Below, piece after piece: positions 27,824 to 38,782 of a DNA stretch of 64,000 nt. The position numbers and the translations under genes were made by a program. The stretch lies in contig NZ_CP117520.1 in NCBI RefSeq assembly GCF_028621895.1, positions 2,232,001-2,296,000 on the forward strand, given 5' to 3'. The number at the start of each line of letters is the position of its first letter. Position 1 is the first letter of the stretch. This stretch comes from Acinetobacter sp. GSS19 (GTDB taxonomy: Bacteria; Pseudomonadota; Gammaproteobacteria; Pseudomonadales; Moraxellaceae). The notes beneath the pieces are model-generated. The model ran no database searches. It was given only the letters and a program-made list of their open reading frames with translations, and was not told the origin of the DNA.

Positions 27824-28480
27824 TTACGGCATTAATCGTTTCAGGTTCCAAACGCCATCGATTTTTTCATAACACAGACGGTCATGCAAACGGTTAGGAC
27901 GACCCTGCCAAAACTCATAATATTCCGGTTCGAGACGATAGCCGCCCCAGAATTCTGGTTTTTCCAGCACATCCCGTCCTTCAACCTCAGCCTGTAAAGC
28001 CTGATAGCGCTGTTGTAACAGCTCACGACTCTCAATCACGCCACTTTGTGGCGTACTGATATGTGCAGCTATCTGGCTATCGCGTGGGCGTTTATGGTAA
28101 TACTCGGTCGATTCTTCATGCGGAATCTGGCTCACCTTACCCGAGATACGTACCTGTTGCTCAAGCTGTGGCCAGTAAAACAGTAATTCTGCAAATGGGT
28201 TCGCCGCCAAATCCAGACCTTTTTGACTGTCATAATTGGTATAAAAATCATAACCTTGTGCTGTTGCACCACGCAGCAACAAGGTCCGCACATGCGGGCG
28301 TCCTGTTTGGTCGGCTGTCGCAACCGACATCGCATACGGTTCATGCAACTGTGCAGCTAAGGCCTGATTAAACCATTCTAAAAATTGCACATGTGGATCG
28401 GCATGAATCTGGTTTTCATGCAGCTCACCTTTTTGATAGCTGAGTCGCAGTTCACTGAGATCTTTAATGACATCGGTCAT
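27824..28480 (-). CDS. pdxH: Pyridoxamine/pyridoxine 5'-phosphate oxidase
   Basis: 218-residue FMN enzyme making pyridoxal 5'-phosphate, the final step of vitamin B6 synthesis and salvage. It matches the family over its full length: EPYAMSVATADQTGRPHVRTLLL-type FMN site, F-Y-T-N-Y-D-S-Q-K-G, and the C-terminal W-Q-G-R-P-N-R-L-H-D-R and L-K-R-L-M-P. It starts 11 bases after glmM and abuts recJ. Confidence 0.96.
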   Translation of the reverse strand: MTDVIKDLSELRLSYQKGELHENQIHADPHVQFLEWFNQALAAQLHEPYAMSVATADQTGRPHVRTLLLRGATAQGYDFYTNYDSQKGLDLAANPFAELLFYWPQLEQQVRISGKVSQIPHEESTEYYHKRPRDSQIAAHISTPQSGVIESRELLQQRYQALQAEVEGRDVLEKPEFWGGYRLEPEYYEFWQGRPNRLHDRLCYEKIDGVWNLKRLMP

Positions 28481-28491
28481 AGTTCACTTCC

Positions 28492-29826
28492 TTAAGCTGC
28501 TGCTTGAATACGGACTTGTTCAGCCAAATGAGTAGCGATCTGCTTCACTTGTTCCAGATCATCTCCTTCCACCATGACACGAATCACCGGCTCTGTTCCC
28601 GATTTACGGATCAAGATTCGACCATGACCTTTCAGTTGCTCTTCGGCTTGATTAAATTCTGCCACCAGCGCTGGAATACTGTACGGATCGACCATTTTTT
28701 CTAAACGTACATTAATCAGTTGTTGCGGAAACAATTCAAAGTCTGCCACCAACTCATGCAAAGCTTTTTTCTGTTCTACCATCACCGTCAGAACCTGCAA
28801 GGCAGCAATAATCGCATCACCCGTCGTACTCTTGTCCAGTGTCAGAATGTGGCCTGATGGCTCACCACCAATGTTCCAGCCATTTTCTTCCAAGCCTTGC
28901 AGAACATAGCGGTCACCGACTTTGGCTCGTACAAAGGGGACATCCGCTCGCTCTAAAGCCAGTTCCAATGCCATATTACTCATGACTGTCCCGACAATAC
29001 CCGCTGGCTTTTGCACTGCCTGAGTCGCCAGAATATACAGAATATGGTCTCCATCAATCTGACGGCCCTGTTTATCCACCATAATCACCCGATCGGCATC
29101 ACCATCAAAGGCGACCCCTAGGTCTGCTTGATGTTCTAACACCGCTTTTTGCAGATTTTCCGGATGGGTAGAACCACAATGGTCGTTAATATTTAAACCA
29201 TTCGGCTCATTGTAAATACTGATGACTTTAGCACCAAGTTCACGGAATACTGCAGGACCGACGCTGTAGGCTGCACCATTGGCACAATCCACCACAATTT
29301 TCAAACCCCGTAAATTCAGATGATACGGGAACGTCGATTTACAGAATTCAATATAACGACCATTCGCATCTTTCACCCGCACACTCTTACCGAGATTGGC
29401 GGTATCTTCAATCACTAGCTCTTTTTCAATTTCTTTGCTGATCGCATCCTGCAACTCATCTGGCAATTTTTTACCTTCACCAGAGAAGAATTTAATCCCG
29501 TTGTCAAAATACGGGTTATGCGAAGCTGAAATTACAATACCCGCATGAGCATGCAGTGCACGGGTTAAGTGGGCAATCCCTGGCGTTGGAATGGGACCCA
29601 AAAGATGTACATAGACACCGGCAGCATTTAAGCCTGCCTGCAAAGCCGATTCTAAAATATAGCCTGAGAGACGGGTATCTTTACCCAATACCACGATTGG
29701 TTTTTCATTGGTATATTGTCGTTTTAATACTTTACCTGCCGCGAAACCTAGTTTTAATGCAAATTCTGGAGTAATAGGTAGTTGTCCAAATTTTCCGCGA
29801 ATACCATCGGTACCAAAATAGCTCAT
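28492..29826 (-). CDS. glmM: Phosphoglucosamine mutase
   Basis: 444-residue alpha-D-phosphohexomutase converting glucosamine-6-phosphate to glucosamine-1-phosphate for UDP-GlcNAc, which feeds peptidoglycan and lipopolysaccharide. The active-site serine is in [10 protein letters not shown], metal ligands are in [10 protein letters not shown], substrate contacts are in G-G-E-P-S-G-H, and the phosphate site is [12 protein letters not shown]. First gene of the glmM-pdxH-recJ operon. Confidence 0.97.
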   Translation of the reverse strand: MSYFGTDGIRGKFGQLPITPEFALKLGFAAGKVLKRQYTNEKPIVVLGKDTRLSGYILESALQAGLNAAGVYVHLLGPIPTPGIAHLTRALHAHAGIVISASHNPYFDNGIKFFSGEGKKLPDELQDAISKEIEKELVIEDTANLGKSVRVKDANGRYIEFCKSTFPYHLNLRGLKIVVDCANGAAYSVGPAVFRELGAKVISIYNEPNGLNINDHCGSTHPENLQKAVLEHQADLGVAFDGDADRVIMVDKQGRQIDGDHILYILATQAVQKPAGIVGTVMSNMALELALERADVPFVRAKVGDRYVLQGLEENGWNIGGEPSGHILTLDKSTTGDAIIAALQVLTVMVEQKKALHELVADFELFPQQLINVRLEKMVDPYSIPALVAEFNQAEEQLKGHGRILIRKSGTEPVIRVMVEGDDLEQVKQIATHLAEQVRIQAAA

Positions 29827-29899
29827 TTATACACTCACTTATTATGATTTTAGCTGGAAAATACCCAACCTTTTTCAACCACAAAATACTTTACACCAA

Positions 29900-29934
29900 A
29901 ACAAAAAGGCCGTCATGAAATTGACGGCCTTTTC
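29900..29934 (-). terminator. Terminator of guaB
   Basis: AAAAGGCCGTCA (29904-29915), six-base loop, TGACGGCCTTTT (29922-29933), with a U run on the minus strand. Confidence 0.92.
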
Positions 29935-29955
29935 TCAACTTTCACCAGCTATAAC

Positions 29956-31449
<1,494 letters not shown>

Positions 31450-31451
31450 CT

Positions 31452-31457
31452 ATTATA
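31452..31457 (-). promoter_or_regulatory. -10 box of guaB
   Basis: Perfect TATAAT on the minus strand, about 30 bases before the guaB ATG; the -35 region (TGAATA) is weak. A hairpin-forming repeat CGATACA/TGTATCG lies just upstream at 31496-31518. Confidence 0.45.
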
Positions 31458-31584
31458 AACAAAAAATTTGCTTTTATTCATGCTTATTTTCAGGACGATA
31501 CAAAATAAATCTGTATCGCCCCGGTTGGAAAACTGCTTGGTACGGGTCAATCAAATGAGCTGGGGCAGTTCTACAGCATGACCA

Positions 31585-31947
31585 TTAAGCTGAACAACGG
31601 AAGATCTCTCGTTTAAACACATCGACACCACAAGGTAAATGCCACAGCCAGTCGAGGAATTGCTCGATGCTCTCTTTACCGACAAAAGGAGAACCGTGCT
31701 GCGGCACAATCATTTCGATATCCATGTCTCGAACCATTTCAATCTAATAACGTAAAATCTGATTAGAACACATATAACGTTGATGAAAGCTGCGCATGCC
31801 TGGCACATGAGCTTCTACATCTTGAACCTGAGTTTGTGGATCACCAGATAGGGACGCTCCCAAATCGCCAGAGAACAGAACTTTGGAAACCGGATCATAA
31901 AACTGGAAGTTTCCCACCGAATGCAGAAAATGTGCCGGAATACCAGA
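31585..31947 (-). pseudogene. Decayed 3' remnant of an MBL-fold (ODP-type) gene
   Basis: Translation of the minus strand from about 31944 gives P-A-H-F-L-H-S-V-G-N-F-Q-F-Y-D-P-V, F-S-G-D-L-G-A-S and, after an in-frame TAG at 31744-31746, M-D-I-E-M-I-V-P-Q-H-G and E-Q-F-L-D-W-L before a stop at 31585. It aligns without gaps to the last 120 or so residues of the intact gene at 32041-32838. The TAG replaces the Trp of R-L-W-V-N-M. The first half of the gene is missing. Divergence is substantial (about a third of residues by eye), so this is an old or separately inherited paralogue. Confidence 0.85.
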
Positions 31948-31979
31948 CTAATCAATAGCCCTCATATCAGTCTTTGGGC

Positions 31980-32013
31980 AAAAAAAAGCAAGAACTGGAT
32001 TCTTGCTTTTTTG
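31980..32013 (-). terminator. Terminator of the MBL-fold gene
   Basis: GCAAGAA (31988-31994), loop CTGGA, TTCTTGC (32000-32006), flanked by A7 and T6. Confidence 0.88.
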
Positions 32014-32040
32014 CTTGATTTAAATTGCACTGATCAGTAT

Positions 32041-32838
32041 TTATTCTGGACAGGTAAACACGCTTTCATCCATTAAATCTACGCCACATTCCAGATTCTC
32101 GATCCAATCGAGGAACTGGTTGATCATATCTTTACCAACGAAAGCACAACCATGTTGTGGCACGATCATTTCTACATCCATCGCGCGGACCATATTCACC
32201 CATAAACGGATGACTTTATTGCAACACATGTAACGTTGGTGGAAACCCTTCATTTTTGGAATATGTGCAGCAAAATTTTCTAATGGTTTACCCGCATCTT
32301 CCACCATCGATGCTCCCATATCGCCAGAAAACAGGATTTTGGCCACTGGATCATAAAACTGGAAGTTCCCTACTGAGTGTAGGAAATGTGCTGGTACAGC
32401 TATAATTGAAGATTGACCCAAAGGAATCACCTGACCATGATCCGGCAACTCAATCAAGCGATCTAGCCAGTTGCCTTTCATACGGTCACTCATAAATGCA
32501 GAGTTCAAATGCGGTAAGAAACGCGCCCATAGCTTGGAGGCCACAACTTTCGCATCTGAATACACCAACCAGCGTGGCATGGAGGTAATGATATCCGGGT
32601 CTTGATGCGAAGCCATCACATAATCAAGGTTTTGTAGACGAGTATATTTGTTCAGCTCCATGGTCAATGGAACATAAGTCAAATCACCACCTGGATCAAG
32701 AACAGCTGCACGTTCATTATCAATAATCAAAAATTGGTTGGCTTGTACGCCTTCACCTTTCACAAGACTGGTAAAGCTAATACATTTATGTGTGCCATTA
32801 TCAAATAACACTTGTGAGGTGGTACGCTCTAAAGCCAT
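32041..32838 (-). CDS. MBL-fold oxygen-binding di-iron (ODP-like) protein
   Basis: 265-residue metallo-beta-lactamase-fold protein related to the di-iron part of flavodiiron proteins, without the flavodoxin domain. Metal-ligand candidates are A-S-H-Q-D-P-D, P-A-H-F-L-H-S, F-S-G-D-M-G and V-P-Q-H-G. The His-x-Glu-x-Asp signature of flavodiiron proteins is altered to H-Q-D-P-D. In related proteins the site binds oxygen or nitric oxide; the role here is unproven. The ATG at 32838 is better than a TTG at 32853. A broken paralogue lies directly downstream. It is monocistronic, with a terminator 28 bases after the stop. Confidence 0.8.
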   Translation of the reverse strand: MALERTTSQVLFDNGTHKCISFTSLVKGEGVQANQFLIIDNERAAVLDPGGDLTYVPLTMELNKYTRLQNLDYVMASHQDPDIITSMPRWLVYSDAKVVASKLWARFLPHLNSAFMSDRMKGNWLDRLIELPDHGQVIPLGQSSIIAVPAHFLHSVGNFQFYDPVAKILFSGDMGASMVEDAGKPLENFAAHIPKMKGFHQRYMCCNKVIRLWVNMVRAMDVEMIVPQHGCAFVGKDMINQFLDWIENLECGVDLMDESVFTCPE

Positions 32839-32960
32839 TTCCTTGTTCCCCAAAAAAACTTATTTTTTAAATGAAATTATCTAATCCCTATAACATAAAA
32901 GGATTCGGGTAAAATTACAATAAATATACGAATAACTTTAACGCCATCACAGCCTGAAAA

Positions 32961-32991
32961 TAAAAAGCTCAAACCGGGTTTGAGCTTTTTT
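32961..32991 (-). terminator. Terminator of the GDT1-type transporter gene
   Basis: GCTCAAAC (32967-32974), loop CGG, GTTTGAGC (32978-32985), with A and T runs on both sides. Confidence 0.9.
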
Positions 32992-33011
32992 GACGGAATC
33001 AAAATACAGTA

Positions 33012-33587
33012 TTAAAAGAAGTAATGTTGCAACAATGTACCGACACCAATAATCAGGAAAATCGCAGCACCAATTTTATGGATCAGCGGAATTGGCAATT
33101 TTTCTGCCATCTTATTCCCGACAAAAACGGCTGGTGCATTGGCAATCATCATCCCGAGTGTTGTACCCAGCATCACCCAGAACACGCTATCAAAACGTGC
33201 TGATAAGGCAACAGTCGCGATCTGCGTCTTATCCCCAATTTCTGCCAGAAAAAACAGCACAAAGGTGGCACCAAATACCCCGAATTTTTGCCACTTATTA
33301 ATACTATCCGTTTCATCATCCAGCTCATCTGGAACCAGCATCCAGAGCGCCATGGCAATAAAACCGATGGAGAGAATCCATAACAAAATTTCAGGGCTGA
33401 GCACCGTAGTGATCCACTGCCCTAACACAGCAGACAATCCATGGTTAATGAGCGTTGCGATCAAAATCGCCGCGAGAATCGGGATAGGTTTACGAAAACG
33501 GGCAGCAAGGAGTAACGCCAACAACTGGGTTTTGTCACCCATTTCAGCGAGTGCCACGATGGCAGTAGAAATAAAAAATTCTTGCAT
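33012..33587 (-). CDS. mneA: TMEM165/GDT1 (UPF0016) family cation exporter, probably for manganese
   Basis: 191-residue membrane protein with six helices and the two inverted E-x-G-D-K-T repeats that define the family (A-L-A-E-M-G-D-K-T-Q near residue 15 and F-L-A-E-I-G-D-K-T-Q near residue 117). Bacterial members such as Vibrio MneA export Mn2+. The yybP-ykoY riboswitch directly upstream supports manganese control. The symbol is by family, not by proven orthology. Monocistronic. Confidence 0.88.
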   Translation of the reverse strand: MQEFFISTAIVALAEMGDKTQLLALLLAARFRKPIPILAAILIATLINHGLSAVLGQWITTVLSPEILLWILSIGFIAMALWMLVPDELDDETDSINKWQKFGVFGATFVLFFLAEIGDKTQIATVALSARFDSVFWVMLGTTLGMMIANAPAVFVGNKMAEKLPIPLIHKIGAAIFLIIGVGTLLQHYFF

Positions 33588-33598
33588 GTTGATTCTCT

Positions 33599-33637
33599 GG
33601 CTAGCGAAATCCCAATGACCTACCTTTCCCGCTAGCC
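33599..33637 (-). repeat. Inverted repeat between riboswitch and start codon
   Basis: GGCTAGCG (33599-33606) and CGCTAGCC (33630-33637) form a perfect 8-bp stem ending 12 bases before the ATG, close to the weak AGAGA ribosome site. It is a likely expression platform for translational or transcriptional switching. Confidence 0.55.
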
Positions 33638-33662
33638 AAATATTTCAAGCAGAAAGATAAAT

Positions 33663-33785
33663 CAAAGGTCTTGCCAACAAAAGAACCAGGAGACGGGATT
33701 CTTTGGCTATGATGACCATGCGCTGTGGCGCAATTATGTTGACCATCACCTATTTACTGAGCGTAAATAGCGGCTACTCCCCAAT
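33663..33785 (-). ncRNA. yybP-ykoY (manganese) riboswitch
   Basis: The minus strand begins with TTGGGGAGTAGCCG and carries GGTCAACATA in the middle and GGCAAGACCTTTG at the end. These are the conserved blocks of the yybP-ykoY aptamer seen before E. coli mntP and alx. It lies 75 bases before the GDT1-type exporter, matching the known Mn2+-sensing role. A promoter TTGCCT-N18-TAAAAT may lie just upstream, read on the minus strand. Confidence 0.88.
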
Positions 33786-33846
33786 GAAGTGAAGTTATTT
33801 TAAATAATTCCCAATGCAAAAGGCAAATCTTTTAGGATCTAACCAA

Positions 33847-33872
33847 TAAAAAACCCCGCTGATGCGAGGTTT
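33847..33872 (-). terminator. Terminator of aceE-aceF
   Basis: AAACCCCGC (33851-33859) and GCGAGGTTT (33864-33872); on the minus strand a 9-bp stem with one G-U pair followed by U6. Confidence 0.8.
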
Positions 33873-33894
33873 CCATCCAAGACTTCCGCAAGGA

Positions 33895-35841
33895 TTACAA
33901 CAATAAACTACGAATGTCTTTCAACAGTTTGGTCAGTTTGTTGGTGAAACGTGCTGCATCGGCACCATTAATGACACGATGGTCATATGATAACGATAAT
34001 GGCAACATCAGGCGTGGATCAAAACTACTTCCATTCCAGACTGGCTGCATCGTCGCAGGGGAAATACCCAAAATTGCCACTTGAGGCCAATTTACCAATG
34101 GGGTAAAGGCTGTACCCCCAATACTGCCAAGGCTGGTAATGGTGAAGTTCGCCCCTTGCAGATCTTTAGGTGACAGTTTCTTGTCACGTGCTTTTTGGCT
34201 CAGCTCAGCCAACTCAATCGCAATTTGCTTAATCGATTTCTGGTCTGGATTACGCAATACCGGAACAGTTAATCCATCTGGTGTCGCCACTGCAATCCCC
34301 ATATGAATTTCATTACGCAATAACACAGATTTCTGATCGTCTGCCAGATGCGAAGCGAAATAAGGCTCATCCTTCAGCAAATGCGCCACGACTTTGGCAA
34401 TAAAGGCCAAGATGGTCAGGCTGATACCCTCCTTCTTGAAGTTGCCTTTCAGATCATTACGCCATGCTTCCAGCTCGGTAATGTCAGCTAGATCAAACTG
34501 CGTCACCTGTGGAATATAGTTGTTCAGAGACAACTGTGGAACCGACACTTGCTGTAAACGCGTCATACCTTTGACTTCACCACCACCAAATGCAGAGAAA
34601 TCTGGTAATGCTGGCAAGCCTGCTGTTACCGCTGCAACTTGCTGAACAGGTGCAACCTGAGGCGCAGTTAAACGCTGTTTTACATACGCAAAGACATCTT
34701 CCTTGAGCACGCGGCTATGTGGACCCGTGGCTTGTACTTGTGCCAATAACACGCCTAATTCACGTGCCAACTGGCGTACAGCAGGACCTGCGTAGACTTT
34801 GGCATTTTCTGCTTGTTGAGCTGGTGTTAATTTCTCAGCACTATGTGTCGCCACTGGTGCTGTTGCTACAGCAGCAGGCACAGATGGTTTTACCGTTTCT
34901 ACAACTGGGGTTGCTGTGGTCGCTGCTGCAGGCGCAGTCGTTTGACCTTCAATCGTAATCAGCTGGATGCCCTGGCTAACCTGTTGACCCTCAGTCACAT
35001 GAATGGCTTTCACCACACCGGCAGCGGTACTTGGCACTTCAACTGTCGCCTTGTCTGACTCCACCACGACAATGCTTTGTTCAGCATCAACGCGGTCACC
35101 GACTTTGACCAGAATCTCCGCGACTGCCGCTTTATCCACACCCAGATCAGGCACAGTAATCACTGTTTCCGCACTAGCCGATGCAGTGGTAGGCTGAGGT
35201 ACTGGCGCTACCGCACTATTCGTTGCAGGCGCTGGTGTAGCGGTTTGTTCCGGTGCAGGAGCAGTTCGGGCTGCTTTTACAGTGAGTAACAGTACGCCTT
35301 CTTTGACCACATCACCATTTTTCACCGAAATACTTTCTACGGTTCCTGCAACAGGGCTTGGCACTTCAACGGTCGCTTTATCCGATTCTGCAACGACCAC
35401 ACTTTGATCGACTTCGATCTGGTCACCCACCTTCACCAAAATTTCAGCAATCGATGCTTTTTCCACGCCAATGTCGGGAACTTTCACTTCAATCACTTCA
35501 TTTGTTGTTGATGGAGCTACAGTCTGCTCAGCCGCAGGTGCAGGAACCTCAACAGCTGCTGCCGTTATTTCAACTTCAGGTGCAGAGGCTTCAGTTGTTT
35601 TAGTCTGTTGGCCTTCCACTGCCTCAAGCTCAATCAAGGCCGTACCTTCTGCAACTTCGGCACCATTCTCGACCATAATTGCCTTAACCACACCCGCAGA
35701 AGTACTTGGTACTTCTACAGTGGCTTTATCCGATTCCAGCACGACAATGCTTTGATCTACTTCGATGCGATCGCCCACTTTAACCAGAATTTCCGCAACC
35801 AAAGCCTTATCTACACCAATATCAGGAGCTGTAATTTGCAT
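33895..35841 (-). CDS. aceF: Pyruvate dehydrogenase E2, dihydrolipoyllysine acetyltransferase, three lipoyl domains
   Basis: 648-residue core of the pyruvate dehydrogenase complex. Three lipoyl domains (about 1-74, 116-190, 225-300), each with the lipoylated Lys in E-S-D-K-A-T-V-E-V-P, are joined by Ala/Pro/Thr linkers. They are followed by a peripheral subunit-binding domain (about 345-390, V-Y-A-G-P-A-V-R-Q-L-A-R-E) and the catalytic domain (about 425-648). The active-site motif reads S-Y-D-H-R-V-I-N-G-A-D; Asn replaces the usual Asp of HRxxDG, as I recall from Azotobacter and Pseudomonas enzymes. The ATG overlaps the aceE stop (TAATG). Confidence 0.96.
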   Translation of the reverse strand: MQITAPDIGVDKALVAEILVKVGDRIEVDQSIVVLESDKATVEVPSTSAGVVKAIMVENGAEVAEGTALIELEAVEGQQTKTTEASAPEVEITAAAVEVPAPAAEQTVAPSTTNEVIEVKVPDIGVEKASIAEILVKVGDQIEVDQSVVVAESDKATVEVPSPVAGTVESISVKNGDVVKEGVLLLTVKAARTAPAPEQTATPAPATNSAVAPVPQPTTASASAETVITVPDLGVDKAAVAEILVKVGDRVDAEQSIVVVESDKATVEVPSTAAGVVKAIHVTEGQQVSQGIQLITIEGQTTAPAAATTATPVVETVKPSVPAAVATAPVATHSAEKLTPAQQAENAKVYAGPAVRQLARELGVLLAQVQATGPHSRVLKEDVFAYVKQRLTAPQVAPVQQVAAVTAGLPALPDFSAFGGGEVKGMTRLQQVSVPQLSLNNYIPQVTQFDLADITELEAWRNDLKGNFKKEGISLTILAFIAKVVAHLLKDEPYFASHLADDQKSVLLRNEIHMGIAVATPDGLTVPVLRNPDQKSIKQIAIELAELSQKARDKKLSPKDLQGANFTITSLGSIGGTAFTPLVNWPQVAILGISPATMQPVWNGSSFDPRLMLPLSLSYDHRVINGADAARFTNKLTKLLKDIRSLLL

Positions 35842-38543
35842 TATTTAGACTCCTTGTAGTCAGCAACCGCTTGAACTTCAGGAACCGCTTGCGGTGCCCA
35901 AGCCACTGGACGATCTGTATCCAATTCAAAGCTGGAAATGGCATCTTTAACTAAACGTGCATCCACTTCACCCTCATCTGCCAGTTTCTTCAGTGTGGCC
36001 ACCACAATGTGCGCGGCATCGACACCGAAGTAGCTACGCAAATTGGCACGGGTATCAGAACGACCATAACCATCGGTACCTAAAGCTACAAATGGACGGT
36101 TGTCTGGCAGATAAGCACGGATTTGCTCACTGTAGGCACGCACATGATCCGTTGCGGAAACCACAATCCCATCAGTATCACGTAACTGTTGTGATACCCA
36201 TGATTCTTTTGCTTGTTCAGCCAGCGGATGTAGACGGTTGTATTCTTCACATGCCATGCCATCACGTGCCAGCTCATTGAAGCTGGTTACACTAAAGACA
36301 TTAGAGTGAATCTGGTATTCATCACGCAAGATTTTTGCCGCTTTAATCACTTCGCGCAGAATTACACCTGAACCTAGCAACTGTACCGTCGCTTTTTCAT
36401 CTTCTTCCAACAGATACATACCACGCTTGATGCCTTCTTCTACGCCTTGTGGCATAGCTGGATGTTCATAGTTTTCGTTCATGACCGTCAAGTAATAGAA
36501 CACTCGTTCCTGATCCACATACATGCGTTTCAGACCATCGTGGACGATGACTGCCAGCTCATAACCAAAGCACGGGTCATAAGACACACAGTTTGGAATG
36601 GTATTGGCTAAAATGTGTGAATGACCATCCTGATGCTGTAAACCTTCACCATTGAGTGTGGTACGACCTGCTGTTGCACCAAGCAAGAAACCCTGTGCCT
36701 GTGCATCACCTGCCGCCCAGGCAATATCACCGATACGTTGGAAACCGAACATCGAGTAATACATGTACATTGGAATCATTGGCAGGTTATTGGTTGAATA
36801 ACTGGTACCCAACGCTGCCCATGCACTCATGGCACCGGCTTCGTTAATCCCTTCTTGTAGCATGTGACCGTCTTTGGCTTCACGGTAATGCATTAATTGT
36901 TCTTGGTCTTCCGGGGTATATTTTTGGCCATGTGCGGCATAAATCCCCAATTGACGGAACATCCCTTCTAAACCAAAGGTACGTGCTTCATCCGGAACAA
37001 TGGGTACAACTCGATCTTTAATGGCTTTTTCTTTGAGCAAGGCAGCAATCAAGCGCACCATGACCATTGTGGTCGATTGCTCTTTACCACCTGAACCTGC
37101 CAACACTGAGTCAAATACCGACAACTCAGGAATCTGCAAAGCTTCACTGTCTTTACGACGTGCCGGTAAATAACCACCCAACGCCTCACGACGTGCCTTC
37201 ATATATTTCAATTCAGGTGAGTTTTCGCTTGGACGGTAGAATGGAACTTCTTCCAATTGTTCATCCGTAAATGGCAGGTTGAAACGGTTACGTACGTATT
37301 TCAACGATTCCAGCTGCATTTTCTTGATCTGGTGGGTCTTGTTCACCGCTTCAATTTCTTCAGACAGACCGTAACCCTTCACGGTCTTGGCCAGAATCAC
37401 GGTAGGCTGACCTTTGGCTTTAGTCGCTTCAGCATAAGCGGCAAATACTTTGTACGGGTCATGGCCACCACGGTTCAGATTATCAATATCTTCATCGCTT
37501 AAGTTCTTCACCAGCTCTTCAGCTTCTGGATATTTGCCAAAGAAGTGCGCACGCGTATAAGCACCGCCCTTCACCTGATAGCGCTGATAATCACCATCCA
37601 CGGCTTCTTCCATTACCGCTTTCAATGCACCCGTATGGTCTTTCGCCAAGAGTGGATCCCAATGACGGCCCCATACCACTTTGATAACACGCCAGCCTGC
37701 ACCACGGAATAGTGACTCTAATTCCTGAATGATCTTGCCATTACCACGTACCGGACCATCCAGACGCTGCAAGTTACAGTTCACCACCCAGATTAGATTA
37801 TCAAGCTTTTCACGGCCTGCCAGCGAGATTGCACCCAAGCTTTCCGGCTCGTCCATCTCACCATCACCGAGATACGCCCAGACTTTACGATCTTCTTCTT
37901 TAATCAGACCACGATTCATCAGGTATTTCTGGATATGTGCCTGATAGATCGACATGATTGGGCCCAAGCCCATAGAAACCGTTGGGAACTGCCAGTAGTC
38001 CGGCATCAAATAAGGATGCGGATAACTTGAAAGGCCCTGACCGCCAACTTCACGGCGGAAGTTATTGAGCTGATCTTCAGTTAAACGGCCTTCAAGATAA
38101 GAACGAGCATAAATGCCCGGTGCACAGTGACCTTGATAATAGATCAGGTCACCACCAAAGCTGTCATTTGATGCACGGAAGAAATGGTTAAAGCCTACAT
38201 CATATAAGGTTGCTGAAGACGCAAAACTTGCCAAGTGGCCGCCCAGATCATCCCCGGTTTTGTTAGCACGCAGAACCATAGCCAAAGCATTCCAGCGAAT
38301 CAGGGCACGGATACGGCGCTCCATATCCTGATCACCTGGCATTGGAGGTTGTTCTTCAACCGAAATGGTATTTAAGTAAGGCGTATTTAAGCGTTGAATG
38401 GGTACATGCTTCGCGATCGCGCGTTGGTATAATTTTTCTAACAGAAATGCAGCACGTTCGGTGCCCATATGCTCTAAAACAGAATCAAATGCTTCTTGCC
38501 ACTCTTGGGTTTCTTGCGCGTCGGAATCACCATAAAACGCCAT
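35841..38543 (-). CDS. aceE: Pyruvate dehydrogenase E1 component (homodimeric type)
   Basis: 900-residue thiamine-diphosphate enzyme that decarboxylates pyruvate and passes the acetyl group to E2. The thiamine-binding motif is YLGDGEMDEPESLGAISLA...VVNCNLQRLDGPVRGN. Length and text match the single-chain E1 of gammaproteobacteria. First gene of the aceE-aceF operon; no lpd or pdhR lies beside it. AGGTGA precedes the ATG. Confidence 0.97.
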   Translation of the reverse strand: MAFYGDSDAQETQEWQEAFDSVLEHMGTERAAFLLEKLYQRAIAKHVPIQRLNTPYLNTISVEEQPPMPGDQDMERRIRALIRWNALAMVLRANKTGDDLGGHLASFASSATLYDVGFNHFFRASNDSFGGDLIYYQGHCAPGIYARSYLEGRLTEDQLNNFRREVGGQGLSSYPHPYLMPDYWQFPTVSMGLGPIMSIYQAHIQKYLMNRGLIKEEDRKVWAYLGDGEMDEPESLGAISLAGREKLDNLIWVVNCNLQRLDGPVRGNGKIIQELESLFRGAGWRVIKVVWGRHWDPLLAKDHTGALKAVMEEAVDGDYQRYQVKGGAYTRAHFFGKYPEAEELVKNLSDEDIDNLNRGGHDPYKVFAAYAEATKAKGQPTVILAKTVKGYGLSEEIEAVNKTHQIKKMQLESLKYVRNRFNLPFTDEQLEEVPFYRPSENSPELKYMKARREALGGYLPARRKDSEALQIPELSVFDSVLAGSGGKEQSTTMVMVRLIAALLKEKAIKDRVVPIVPDEARTFGLEGMFRQLGIYAAHGQKYTPEDQEQLMHYREAKDGHMLQEGINEAGAMSAWAALGTSYSTNNLPMIPMYMYYSMFGFQRIGDIAWAAGDAQAQGFLLGATAGRTTLNGEGLQHQDGHSHILANTIPNCVSYDPCFGYELAVIVHDGLKRMYVDQERVFYYLTVMNENYEHPAMPQGVEEGIKRGMYLLEEDEKATVQLLGSGVILREVIKAAKILRDEYQIHSNVFSVTSFNELARDGMACEEYNRLHPLAEQAKESWVSQQLRDTDGIVVSATDHVRAYSEQIRAYLPDNRPFVALGTDGYGRSDTRANLRSYFGVDAAHIVVATLKKLADEGEVDARLVKDAISSFELDTDRPVAWAPQAVPEVQAVADYKESK

Positions 38544-38686
38544 AATTCACCTATTCCTTGATCTAAATCTACGAGGTGTATATTTAGCATGTTTTGGATC
38601 AGTAAAGTTATGGCTGCAACCGAATACACGTTTACCGTAACATTTAGCAGATAAATATTGGCTGCATATTTATTACACAAGCTAAC

Positions 38687-38715
38687 AAAAAATCGCCAAT
38701 TCAGGCGATTTTTTA
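38687..38715 (-). terminator. Terminator downstream of the M23 peptidase gene
   Basis: AATCGCC (38691-38697), loop AATTCA, GGCGATT (38704-38710), with A and T tracts on both sides, so it can work in both directions. Confidence 0.88.
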
Positions 38716-38782
38716 TACATAATCAATAAATTTAGATGATAACTTAATAGCTAATATCTATATGTGCCAACGTTCTCTTCAA

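Noticed and set aside
31496..31518. CGATACA/TGTATCG hairpin as a guaB riboswitch
   Set aside because: A lone 7-bp stem upstream of the -10 box would not be in the transcript if the box is correct.
34719..35859. Several open frames of 60-94 codons antisense to aceF
   Set aside because: They are mirror images of the Ala/Pro/Thr-rich linkers and lipoyl repeats, with no start signals.
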